Assembly (NCBI GenBank): GCA_964200075.2
Contig: CAXNAA020000184.1
Coordinates: 1 to 25,021, forward strand
Origin: Sphacelaria rigidula
Taxonomy: Eukaryota > Phaeophyceae > Sphacelariales
Direction: 5' to 3'
Length of the DNA: 25,021 bases
Shown here: piece after piece, positions 1-8,889 of the stretch
Layout: every line of letters starts with the position of its first letter
Position numbering within the stretch: position 1 is the stretch's first letter
Program-made: the position numbers and the translations under genes
Notes under the pieces: generated by a model
The model's database searches: none
Told to the model about the DNA's origin: nothing
Seen by the model: the letters and a program-made list of their open reading frames with translations, nothing else

Positions 1-434
1 AAGGGAGAGGAACAGCGGGGGGGTGTCGGGGGTGTTCATGAGGAGGAGGGGGGAGGTGGTACGAGGATAAAGGACAATGCTTGATATATATGTTGTATTT
101 CCCTTAATGATCAATTTTTGCGCTATCATGGTTGTAGGTATTGGACGTGGAAATCATATATGATTCGTGTACACGTTTCGTGACTACACAGTGAAGGTGC
201 CTTCCCGAACCTTGTCATTGAATTGTGCGTTTCTGATACACGGCCGCACGACTCTCCTGATGTTCCGACGCCAGTTGGCGTCTTGTGTGACGCTCAATAG
301 TGTTAGCTACGTTTGACTTTTCGATGTCGTCTGCGCCCTGTCCACCGATCCATTTTTTTTCGAGTTTCTGGGCGACGCTTCTTGTGTTGAACTGATCGAG
401 TATATCCACGAAGCACCTGAAGATTCGATTTCTT

Positions 435-688
435 CACACCCTGGATAATTTGTGGTTGGTCGTTGCAATCGGAAAAATTGTACTGCGCAAAGTGCGGGCC
501 TGTTGCAACAATTATCGTCCGACTACAAAGTTGCAATGGAAAAAAGTTGTACTGCGTGCAGTCCAAACCTTTCACAACTATTGTCGTCCGTCCGACAAAA
601 GTTGGACATCAGTTGCAGTAGGCCTATACTTGACGCACAGTACATTTTTTCTGTTGCAACTGTCAAACCATACTTTGTCCCGGGTGTG
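435..688. mobile_element. MITE-like foldback element (254 bp)
   Basis: The two ends are inverted copies: the left begins CACACCC and the right ends GGGTGTG. The similarity continues inward for about 80 bp on each side and includes a motif of the form TTGCAAC-GAAAAA-TTGTACTGCG. That motif occurs at about 463-487 and again at about 531-556 in direct orientation, and at about 632-660 in inverted orientation. The flanking 8-mers GATTTCTT (427-434) and AATTTGTT (689-696) match at 6 of 8 positions and could be a decayed target duplication. There is no coding capacity. It lies in the intron upstream of the first visible BASS exon. Confidence 0.6.
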
Positions 689-814
689 AATTTGTTTTGA
701 GGCACAGGCCAGTCTTGATGTGTTGCAAATTATAATGAATCTTCCTGGATTTTTGACTTGGTGACTGTCGGATCCTCGTCGTTATGCACGTTATTTGTTC
801 TCGGGTTTCGGCAG

Positions 815-946
815 GTGGCTCTCTCGGTGATGATGACCACCATAACTACCCTGGGAGCTATCGTGATGACGCCGCTGCTGTGCAAGCTGCTGCTCGGAAC
901 GGTCGTGCCCGTGGATGCCGTGGGAATCGCCATTTCCACCATCCAG
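815..946 (+). CDS. BASS-family (bile acid:sodium symporter-like) carrier, first visible internal exon
   Basis: This exon encodes 44 residues beginning [20 protein letters not shown] and ending in GIAISTIQ. That is the characteristic BASS/SBF (Pfam SBF-like) stretch following the GTASN-type crossover: the ALSVxMTTxxTLxAxxMTPLL helix, then the VPVDAxGxxxSTxQ loop. The family moves organic anions (bile acids, pyruvate, other carboxylates) with Na+ across membranes; plant and algal members mostly sit in the plastid envelope. The exon is bounded by TTTCGGCAG before GTGGCT and by CAG before GTGACTT, and both introns are phase 0. The next exon continues the family pattern exactly (STIQ then VVLAPIF). 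Roughly the N-terminal half of the protein, including the first crossover motif, was not found in 1-814 and should lie upstream of the window. The substrate cannot be told from this half. Confidence 0.85.
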
Positions 947-984
947 GTGACTTGATCCTTATTTTGGGGGCAAACATGTTGCAG

Positions 985-1060
985 GTCGCCCCGGTGGCTC
1001 ACTCAGTTGGTGACCTCGGGACCTTCTACGTTGGGTCGTGGGTTCAAATCTCGGAGCGAT
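985..1060 (+). repeat. tRNA-derived SINE head (or tRNA-like pseudogene)
   Basis: An A-box-like stretch, GTGGCTCACTCAGTTGGTGA, starts at 994, and a B box, GGTTCAAATC, lies at 1041-1050, at tRNA-like spacing. The ends GGTCGCCCC and GGAGCGATC can pair at 8 of 9 positions like an acceptor stem, and a T6 run follows at about 1067. I could not fold a proper anticodon arm, so it is not a working tRNA. A SINE head or decayed tRNA copy fits best. The element may extend to the (GATT) motif near 1103. Confidence 0.55.
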
Positions 1061-1102
1061 CTGGGATTTTTTCTCACACCAGGCTCAACAGTTTTGATGT
1101 AG

Positions 1103-1570
1103 TGATTGATTGTCGCACTTTTGCTGACCCCCTCAGGAGTCCAGTAAAAAAAAACGAAACTGATAGACGCTCGGAAGAAGATGAGCAACAGGGGGAAATA
1201 AAAAAAGTCGAACAGAATGACATTGCAGACTAAGTCGTAACAGAAAAAAACTAATTCAAAAGTCAAGATGAGCAAAGCACAGGAGAAATGGCCAACCCAA
1301 AAACCTGAAACAATGAAAAAGGGAAAGAACAGTGGGGAGTGACTATGTCGTGGGTACATGAAATTCGACTTGATGGCCGACGATCGAAAGGGACTGCTGA
1401 ACCCCTCTCGCGATAAACAATGAAAGGCAAGCACCGCAAAAGGAAGGTGGAGTACTAAGAACAAGAGAAGGAGAAACTCCCGTGTTGACCCTCCTCCTGT
1501 ATGACCCCGGCTGGTGCGCCCACGTACACCGAAAAGTGTAGCCCGGCGTCCAGAATAGATGGAACGACGA
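1103..1570 (-). mobile_element. Dispersed repeat family Y, copy 1 (non-LTR-like, (CAAT)n tail)
   Basis: Read on the - strand, this copy ends AGTGCGACAATCAATCA, and the same ending occurs at 14768 and 19563. The body is homologous to 14768-15058: the blocks around TGACCCCC..AGTCCAG, GCTC.GAAGAA...GAACAG and ACCGAAA.GTGTAG are shared. On the - strand both longer copies keep a related peptide, FVVPSILDAGLHFSV here and FVVPFILDADLHLSV in the other, followed by AGV..EEG or AGVTKKEG. That hints at a formerly coded region. The 3' simple-sequence tail suggests a LINE/SINE-like element. No complete protein domain is recognisable. Confidence 0.5.
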
Positions 1571-2162
1571 AGCACACACACACATACAAACACATCGACT
1601 CAAAACCCTTGAGTCGTGTGCGGATTTACGGTGATTATGATGCCCGGACCACTTGAATGTTGTGGTCACTTGCGTGGTCAAGCGCGACTGCAAATGGGGG
1701 CAAAGCATCGAAGCAGGGGTATATTCCACACTCAGCAATAGAATGCGTTGCCGAAGAGTGCATTGCGTGCAGCGTGGAATCTTCGGGCAATAGATGATAG
1801 ATTCCATACTCCTCGCAATGAACTCTTTTTTGAAGGCGATTCTGTTGCCCAGGGTGTGGAGTGTTCTATTTTACCGTCGAGTCCGCGACTTTTGCATCCA
1901 CTCCACAGTACTCGTACAAACGACTACGGAATATGATGAAATGCGAGCTGTCGGTGAGTGTTCCTTCTCGAAATAGCTATCATATTCAACTCCCCGCCTT
2001 CTTTTGTCAAGAGTAATTTTGAACTGTCTGGAGCCAAGCTTCCCCCGATGAACACAGTCGGGTCCCGTGCAGTAAGTGGCTAGGTTCATTTAAAGAAAGA
2101 GTTGCGTGCATGAGTGTCGGGAAGGATCCTCAGTGGTATCAACGATATCGGCCCATTCAACT

Positions 2163-2634
2163 GGTCGTTACAGGACGAGGACGGCAGTGTGTACAGCCTA
2201 AGCGCTTGTAATGAAATGTTCCTCGCGTATCGACAAGCTAGCCGGCACAGGGGGGTATCGCTGTGTTGCTCACTGTTGTGGCCACCTGAGGAAGTTCCAA
2301 TTGCTACTAAACTGGTTCTGCGGTTACCGATAAATCGAAACTCGCCCTGGACACTCGACGCGCAGACGCGGTTGAAACGGGCCATGTGCTGCCAACTCAC
2401 CTCAAGTCGACCCGTACCTCCAAAAATTGAATTCGCACTTTTCACGGCGGGATCACTAGTATCGGTCACTGCAGGGCCCATCCGACGACAACTTTGGTTC
2501 CCGCATTGATTTTATACTCTCTGGGACATCGAACCATTGGGGACATCAAATTTCGAAGCCGCCGAAAGAAGCGAAGCGAACTCACAGTCTGTACTGTGTG
2601 GATTGTTGTACTGAACTGTGTGTAAAGCAGAGGC
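2163..2634 (-). repeat. Left arm of a ~0.5 kb imperfect inverted repeat
   Basis: The reverse complement of this arm aligns over its whole length with 2987-3470. Shared blocks include GGGTCGACTTGAGGT, GGGCCCTGCAGT, CAACCG.GTC, ATGGTTCGAT and TCCTGTAACGAC. The arms are about 470 and 480 bp, separated by about 350 bp. Antisense translations of the two arms also agree in part (GRLEVSWQ versus GRLEVIWQ). They may be two copies of one element in head-to-head orientation, or the ends of a foldback element. I recognise no gene. Confidence 0.65.
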
Positions 2635-2986
2635 TCCTCCATTGACACGAATTAAGAGCTTGCCACAGCGGGAGCGGGTAGCTAGCTCAATCCTCTCAAC
2701 CCTATACTTCCATTGACATGTCCACCTGGAGATGAGGCACCCGGCCGCGTCCGGAAGTGAAGACCAGGGTTACGCCGAAGCATGAACGCTGCGACATCTG
2801 GCGTTGGTGCCCCAGTGTTGATGCTTTACTTCAACGTCACCCTAACTCTCCATTCATGACGCGTCCGTGTGCCTCACCGCCAGCGCGACATGTCAACAGA
2901 AGCAGAGGGCTTGGGAGGGGGGGGGGGGTTAAAGAAGCTGCCCGTAACTCGGCTTTGCATGCTTCACATTAGTGTGACTGGAAGAT

Positions 2987-3470
2987 GCTCTGCTTCACAC
3001 GCAGTACAGTACGACCGTACAGTCAATACAAACACTTGATTCGCTTTGCTTCGCTTCATTTGGCAAATCGAAATTTGAGGTCTACGATGGTTCGATTCAT
3101 CGCGAGTACAAGGCCAATGCGGGTCTGAAGGTATCGTCGTGTGGGCCCTGCAGTCACTTGACACAGAGATACCGCTCCGTACCGGTTAGCTGGTAAATGT
3201 ACGCGTGTCGTGGTGAGCGCAAATTCAATTTGGGAGTTGCGGGTCGACTTGAGGTAATATGGCAACCTGGAACCCGTGTCAACCGTGTCAGCAAGTCGAC
3301 ATTTCAGATCAAGGTCTATATTTCGGCAAGTACAGAAGCAATCCGCGACCCGGAGGTATGTCTCGGGTGGCTGTTGCAGTCGCCGACGCAGCGATATGGC
3401 TTTTTGTTCAGGCTACTCTGTTCGAAACACTTGAGCCTTCACGCAATGTCGCTTTGTCCTGTAACGACGT
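2987..3470 (+). repeat. Right arm of the ~0.5 kb imperfect inverted repeat
   Basis: This is the partner of 2163-2634 in opposite orientation, diverged by perhaps a quarter of positions by eye. The spacer between the arms (2635-2986) contains a G-run at about 2917-2928 and nothing else I can name. Confidence 0.65.
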
Positions 3471-3681
3471 CTTGTAGGAGACCAAAGGCGGCGAGATTAT
3501 GGGAATATGGCCCCTTCTGTGCTTGTTTGAACAGTCCATGGTGAAGAATAAAAATCCTGGAAGAATACGAAGCACTACTGAAGTATTGAAGGATAAGATG
3601 TGCAGTTTGTACGAGGGGACCTACAGCTTTGGGCGTAAATCTATGGTTAATATTTTTGAACAACCTAACAATACCCCCAAG

Positions 3682-3868
3682 ACGCACGAGACCCTTGGTG
3701 AAGGAAGGTGCGTCGGTATCCCTAGGCAAAGGGTGGGTTGGTAGACCTGAAATCGACGCTGCAGGTGCCGATTTCGACAAGAACACGCTCTGGACGAGCT
3801 GGGTCCACTGCTCACCTGCCCCAAACCATGAATTTTCTCAAAACTTTCTCGAATCTAAAATCAAGTAG
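3682..3868 (+). repeat. Dispersed repeat family X, copy 1
   Basis: This copy shares a long identical core with the - strand of 14012-14140; the core starts GGACGAGCTGGGTCCACTGC and runs about 30 bp. Similarity continues through CCATGAA.TTTCTC to AAAATCAAGTA. Its first half (ACGAG.CCCT.GGT.AAGG and TAGGCAAAG.GTG) matches 16335-16466. It has no open frame of note. Confidence 0.7.
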
Positions 3869-4469
3869 CATGCTGTCAACCATAGATATATCATTAAGGC
3901 ATTAGGTACTGATTTATACACTCGTCGGACTCCGAAATTTTCGTTGCGAACGTCGGAGCTTCTCTTGAACAGTGCTACCCGGTCGGTCTAATGCGCCGTC
4001 GGGAGTTCTGGAACCGTGAGGAAGTTGCTCAACGCGCAGTAGCTTGCCTGATACCGATCATGCTCTTACCGAAAATTTCTGTACTAAAAATAGTATGTAA
4101 ACGTCGTGACAGACAGGGTGGATAAGAGTCTACGCAGCAGCTTCATGCCCAGCAGCAGAGGAGCAGGAAAGCTTTTCCTTGGAAGCACTGCTTCGTAGAC
4201 TTCCACCACTTTCATCGTTATTTGTGCTTCTTCTTCAACCCCCGGGCCCTCCCTGAGAGAATGATTTCAAAGTATTGTGGGACAAATCCGTTCATCTCCC
4301 CGCGGGCACTTGTCCTGCACGTTGTCGTCGAGCAATGGATGAGCGCTCGTTTGGCATGTATGTATACTGTAGACCTTTAATTCTTGTCATCGCTGGTTCA
4401 TTGTTTTTTTGTGTTCTAAATTCTTCACTTTGTTTCTTCAATCCTTTAACGACGTGAAAATCACTCCTG
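3869..4469. other. Intronic stretch without recognisable feature
   Basis: I see no coding-like frame, RNA gene or repeat here. A 15-mer GGACTCCGAAATTTT at about 3927 recurs at about 10281, too short to interpret. Confidence 0.4.
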
Positions 4470-5004
4470 ATGGAAATAGCTGAAACGGCGAAGAATGTTC
4501 TTGAAGACCTGTTGTGGTTTCTCAAGATTCGTAAAACCACTCTTGAAATATTCATGCTACGCGACAGGCGTTGGGAGCATTTTTTATTTCCTTTGAGGGG
4601 TGGAACTGTATGTGCTCGAAGATACACGAGACAACACCTGACAAAAACGTGTGTCGGCGTAGGGAGCTCGATAGGTGTCCGGCCACGATCACCCGTTGAG
4701 TCAACACTGTCTTTGCCAGAGAAATCTACTTCCAGGAGATATCAATGCCATGGAAGCTGTAGCGCATTGGCTCTGCGTCGAGTGCTGGGTCAGGTCGGCG
4801 CGCGAGCTTCTGTTTTTTCACAGGGCCAAACGGATGGGCACATCATGGATTGGTTTTTGTATTGGGATGCGCGGACAGGTTGAACTCAACACTGGTCCTG
4901 GTACCACGCTGTCCCTGCACAACCTAACGCCGCGCACACGGAGTCCTGGCGCATTCGTACAAGCCTCAACCGTGTCCGATCTGTTTTCGACTTTTTTTTG
5001 TTGA
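4470..5004 (+). pseudogene. Possible decayed LINE fragment with a 2A-like motif
   Basis: Two overlapping open frames run across this stretch of the BASS intron. The second (4675-5004) contains GMRGQVELNTGPGTT at about 4865-4910. It resembles the DxExNPGP-type motif common near the start of non-LTR retrotransposon proteins, with NTGP in place of NPGP. I found no endonuclease or reverse-transcriptase motif beside it. A FDLFNARS peptide at about 5692-5715 is faintly endonuclease-like. The frames have non-ATG or weak starts and no clear coding bias, so this may be chance. Confidence 0.2.
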
Positions 5005-5843
5005 AATCTTCATTGTTTTTCAAGTGAAGAATATTTTTTTCAGCCGGTGCTTGAACCATGCGGCTGAACGGCGGAAATAAATGAGTCGGTCCGAAAAATG
5101 GCCGTATTTCACCTCGTTTTCCTCAACAATTCCGGGTACATGACCATCGCAATCTCTACCGCCACTACGTAGCGGCACCAACCGATATCTCGGCGCTCCG
5201 TTTGCGAGGTAGGGGTGTGGTGGGGGGGCGAGTCCATCGCTAGAATGGTGTAGTGAGCAGGTAGAGTCCCAAATTTGGATGCTTGTGAGATTTTTTCGAG
5301 AATCCTCAACAGCATTCTCAGAAAAATTCCCATAATAGGCCAAATCAGGGTATATTTAAACCCATTCTAGGTGACGGAATAGAATCCCTTTCTTGTTGTT
5401 CTAAAGCTTCGTCTTCGTTTCATCTTTCTAACGAGCCCGACTATATTATCCTCAGTAACACGGTTGTACCCAGACAACGTATTGCCCGTATGTACCCCAA
5501 CTTGTAAGACAGAGCAAGTAGGTCTTCCGAGCTCTGGTCATTTTCTGGCTCCACCTGTTGGGCGTGTCTACACTAAATCTGTCTATTCATCTGGTCATAT
5601 TCCAATATCAAGTTCGCAATGCCACGTGAAACACTGTTGTCCAAAACTTGTGCTCTTTTCTACGCGTACCCCTTACCTTGTTCACCTTTGACTTGTTCAA
5701 TGCTCGTTCTACTCCCCCACACCTGTTCTCTCCCTCTTTGAGAAACAAAAAAAAACAATTTTTTTACGACAACATCCGTTCTCCCAAATGGTGGAGTGCT
5801 CATCCGTATCGTATCTCAACTAATCGTTGGCCGGCGTTTTCAG
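5005..5843. other. Intronic stretch without recognisable feature
   Basis: Apart from the isolated FDLFNARS peptide noted with the preceding entry, I see no supportable gene, RNA or repeat up to the BASS acceptor site at 5843. Confidence 0.4.
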
Positions 5844-5978
5844 GTTGTGCTCGCACCTATCTTTGTGGGAATGATGACGAACAAGTTCTTCCCCTCTGCG
5901 GTCAAGGCTGTGCTGCCTGTCACCCCTGTGGTGGGGGTGCTGTCGACGTGCTTCCTCGTAGCCTCTGCGGTGGCACAG
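5844..5978 (+). CDS. BASS-family carrier, second visible exon
   Basis: This exon encodes 45 residues, from VVLAPIFVGMMTNKFFPSAV to FLVASAVAQ. It matches the family segment in which a helix (VVLxPVxxGxxxN) is followed by a short FFPxxVKAVLPxTPxVxVL linker and the next helix ending in VAQ. The acceptor is GTTTTCAG before GTTGTG and the donor is CAG before GTATGCC. Both junctions are phase 0, so the reading frame runs straight on from the exon ending at 946. The preceding intron is 4,897 nt, much longer than the two that follow. The reading continues open past the donor, but the residues there (VCQEWSGG...) no longer look like the family, which supports the splice site. The frame and the homology are strong; the exact splice ends are inferred. 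Confidence 0.85.
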
Positions 5979-7439
5979 GTATGCCAAGAGTGGAGTGGGG
6001 GGACAAGAAAAGCATCGTTTGTCTCATCAACGTCCTCGTATTCTTTTTTCTTTCATTCCGTTTCACACCTCGATGGTGTGGTGGCGAAACATACAGAGAT
6101 GGGTGGTTGTATTTGTTTGTTGTGCTGAAAGTGTTGCCTCACTTGGATCGAATTTTTTCGGGCCAATCGCTGCTTACAGTATTTTCGTGACCTCATGCCA
6201 CTTCGAAATGCGTTTGTGTGTGCGTTTTTTTCAAAAATAATCCTCCCGAGAGATGTGTAAATGATTTTTCGAGGCTGCTCTTTTTGTTGTTCCATGCTGA
6301 CATGAAACGCGTGTATCGAAGTTGCAAGCTGGGAAAGGGGTTGGCGGTAGAGGCTTTGTATCCTCAGTTCCATGACCTAGCTCATTTGGTCACTGCAGCA
6401 GTATCGATGTCTGAATCACGTCGCGGGGTAACTCCTACTGCAATGGTGAACGGCCAGTGCCTGCCGCAAAAAGAAGAAAAAATATTGGGATGGTACTTGC
6501 AGAAAACACTGGCGAACATGGAACGACGCCGTGATAATCTATTATAGCGATCATCCGGAGTGTACCAACTGCGCGCCCTCGCGGGTGTGAATGCTAGAGA
6601 GAAAGCACCTCAAGCAACACGTCATAAGTGGAGGTTAACAGTAGAGGATGGCGGTGTTGCTGTAGGGAAGAGTAGACGGTCGGGGCCGAAGTAAGGAATC
6701 CTGCAGTGTCTCGTTCATCCCGGCACAAATCACCCAGCGGTTGTGCACCGTGTCTGAACGAAGAATGTGGTTCCATGATCTTGTCCCAGGTGACAGTTCC
6801 TACTCTGTTGGTGTAGTGCGTTGCTGTTCCAGTCTCCGTTTGACCCCATCCGCTTGTTGATACGTCTCCTGCCGCGGAAATGATGTATCCGTGTCGTGTG
6901 GTTCGCACTCGAAGCTTGTCGGGCATGGCGCGTGTGTGCTCCTGCTGAAGCCCAGTTTTTTGTGGTGCCCCGGAGGATGGTGGGCCCAACTCCTTCAGCG
7001 ACCGTGTTTTTTTGTTGTATCACGAAGTGTTGCACTGGTAGCAACCATGCCCCCCTTTATGCGACGCGTTCATCTGGTTGAGAAACAAACTATTCGACGA
7101 TTAGATCGCTCGTCGGGTTGGCGGTGAAGGGCACCTGCAACTGAAGTAGGAGACGTGAGATAGTCGTGGTCGGGGTGGTTGATGCCGCCGATACAAGCTC
7201 ATGGACCATTTCACAATCCCAGGTTTTACACCTGGTACGGGTCTGGTGCGGTTGTGTGTTTCTGAGTGCCGCGACGACCTTACATGTCCCATTCCTCCCA
7301 TCCCTATCGTTCACGACGACCACGGTGTCCTACTGTTGACTATATTTAGTATCCGCGCGTCGACGTCAGGTCGTTTAGCGAATCACTCGCTTAACCCTTG
7401 TGCTGTACTTCTGTCAAACTGCTGTTATATTTGCGACAG
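5979..7439 (+). other. 1.46 kb intron of the BASS gene
   Basis: It starts GTATGCC and ends GCGACAG. It contains an open frame at 6218-6547 (described separately) and otherwise no feature I can support. Confidence 0.75.
6218..6547 (+). pseudogene. Unassigned open frame inside a BASS intron, faintly pogo/CENP-B-like
   Basis: The frame encodes about 109 residues. Its second half, with SESRRGVTPTAMV and LPQKEEKILGWYL, has the look of the linker and second helix-turn-helix of pogo/CENP-B-type DNA-binding regions (G.PT.L...EE..LV.W). The start codon is GTG and there is no convincing ATG context; an internal ATG (MKRVYRSCKL) lies at about 6302. No DDE catalytic domain follows: the frame stops at 6547 and nothing similar continues. 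It sits wholly in the intron between 5978 and 7440, so it would be an inserted remnant or simply a chance open frame. The resemblance was judged by eye only. Confidence 0.2.
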
Positions 7440-7526
7440 GTGGCGCCTACCATCATCTCGGCCGGAGTTAGTTTGCAAATTCCGATCATCCTGCTCCACC
7501 TCATCGGGGGTCTGATTGGTTACGGG
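7440..7526 (+). CDS. BASS-family carrier, third visible exon
   Basis: This 87-nt exon encodes 29 residues, with the core ISAGVSLQIPIILLHLIGG and then GYG. It corresponds to the BASS helix with the pattern aGlxLqxxxxLLHLxGfxLGY. The acceptor is GCGACAG before GTGGCG and the donor is GG before GTGAGT; both ends are phase 0. It is short enough to be missed by ORF-length filters and is recognisable mainly through its LLHL...GY signature and its place between the neighbouring exons. An open frame continues on both sides without family resemblance, as expected for intron read-through. Confidence 0.8.
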
Positions 7527-8637
7527 GTGAGTGCCATGTTCATTTGGGAAGTTGGGTCTGTCCTGCCCCCATCCTACCCGTTCCCTCAACATTTGCTTGT
7601 CCACGCCACTTCGTTTTCTGCGCTTTTGGATGGGCGTCGTGTTGTGAAATACGGTAGGGGAGCAGCGTAGTAGACCCTTGACAGTTCGGCTCTTTACGCG
7701 AGAATACAACTTTGACCCCTTGACGAGGACCGTGCATCGCCGTTTGCTGCACGGGCGGTGCAATCGTGCACCCGTTAGTGTTGGTAATAGCGCATTTGAT
7801 CACGCTGCAGTGGTTTCTGTGTCCCGTGAACGCAGCGTGTGTCTTGTTGCCAGCAGCGGAGACACGACAAATGCCTATAGTCGCTGCGAGCTTGCGCCGA
7901 ATCCCTCCCCCCCCCCCTCCCGTGAGTGCTCACGAGTCATACCTGTGACGTTGCCCCCGCATATTCAGAGCTGACTGTGTCAATCCTGGTACTTTCAAGC
8001 ACTCGAGCCATCAATTCGCAAGGGTGAAAGCTATCTGAAGTCGTCTGTAGCAAGCAGATGAAGGTGTGCTTCGTTTCGCGAGGTTTGGGCATCGAGCTTA
8101 CACTCTGTATCTTGGCGTTGTGACAAGTGAGCCCGTGGGGGTGCAGCGATGAGGTCCCGCCCATGACCAGCCCTACTGCTCCGTGCCAGATTGCACAGTA
8201 TCATGGTGACGTTCAGAAATTGTAACATTGCACAACACGTGCCGATATCTGTCGAACGAATGTAGGGTGATTGAGGTGTAACACGCGGGGGGCATGAGGA
8301 TGTCTGGCACTAGCGCTTGACATCTTCGACGTGGTGAAAGCACTTCTCTCTCTATCTTCTTCTCCAAATGTTGTTTTCATGTATGATGGCGGTAGGTACG
8401 CAGCCTTTCGACGTCCCTATGGCATGCATGCTCGTTGATGAAAAAAGGCTGTACGCGCGTCGAACTTGCCCCCTCTACCAACGAGCATTGGTAATACTGA
8501 TCATCGTCTCGGATGAATGCCACCAACTGCTTCCCACTGACGTGCGGAATGTCCCCTACTCCTCCTTCATCCTCCGCCCACCCCACACGTTGCGTCCTCT
8601 GTGATCTCCCTACCGGTTGCTGTCGGAATGCTGGTAG
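7527..8637 (+). other. 1.11 kb intron of the BASS gene
   Basis: It starts GTGAGTG and ends CTGGTAG. No open frame in it resembles a protein, and I see no repeat except a short C-run near 7908-7917. Confidence 0.75.
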
Positions 8638-8889
8638 CTCCCACGGTGGATGGGCTTCTCCGAAGTGTCGGCGCGCACGATGGCCATTGAGACGTCCATG
8701 AAGTCATCTGCCTTCGGATTCCTGCTGGCTAAGCTTCACTTTGGATCCTACGAGGCGCGCGTACCGTCGGCCATCTCGGTGGTGTGGATGGCGATCACGG
8801 GGTCCATGATGGCTATCATCTGGCGGTACATCCCGGTCAAGGCGACTAAGTTCGACAGAAGCGTCAAGGAGAAGTTCGAGAAGGTGTGA
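8638..8889 (+). CDS. BASS-family carrier, terminal exon with stop codon
   Basis: This exon encodes 83 residues and the stop codon TGA. It begins LPRWMGFSEVSART and carries the second crossover region, MAIETSMKSSAFGFLLAKLH, then FGSYEARVPSAISVVWMAI and a final helix ending in IIWRYIPV. The acceptor is CTGGTAG before CTCCCA, chosen because LPRWMGFSE restores the family spacing after the GYG of the previous exon. In structurally studied homologues (ASBT-type) the E-x-x-M-Q motif contributes Na+ ligands; here Glu and Met are kept but the Gln position reads Lys. The tail ends in a basic segment, KATKFDRSVKEKFEKV, probably a short polar C-terminus. With the three exons before it, 201 residues of the carrier are visible. 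A plastid-envelope location is possible but cannot be judged without the N-terminus. Confidence 0.88.
   Translation, partial: LPRWMGFSEVSARTMAIETSMKSSAFGFLLAKLHFGSYEARVPSAISVVWMAITGSMMAIIWRYIPVKATKFDRSVKEKFEKV

Larger units (their letters stand above)
947..5843 (+). other. 4.9 kb intron of the BASS gene, filled with repeats
   Basis: The intron runs from GTGACTTG to TTTTCAG between two phase-0 BASS exons. It holds, in order, a tRNA-derived SINE head, a copy of dispersed family Y, a ~0.5 kb inverted repeat pair, a G-run near 2917-2928, a copy of dispersed family X, and a possible LINE-type fragment. I see no host gene inside it. Transposon insertion is the simplest explanation of its length. 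Confidence 0.75.

Noticed and set aside
215-814. Earlier BASS exons with the GTASN crossover
   Set aside because: I looked for GTASN-type codons and the preceding helix in 1-814 and found none; they should lie before the window.
985-1060. Functional tRNA gene
   Set aside because: A and B boxes and acceptor-like pairing exist, but no 5-bp anticodon stem with a 7-nt loop can be drawn and the T stem pairs at only about 3 of 5 positions.
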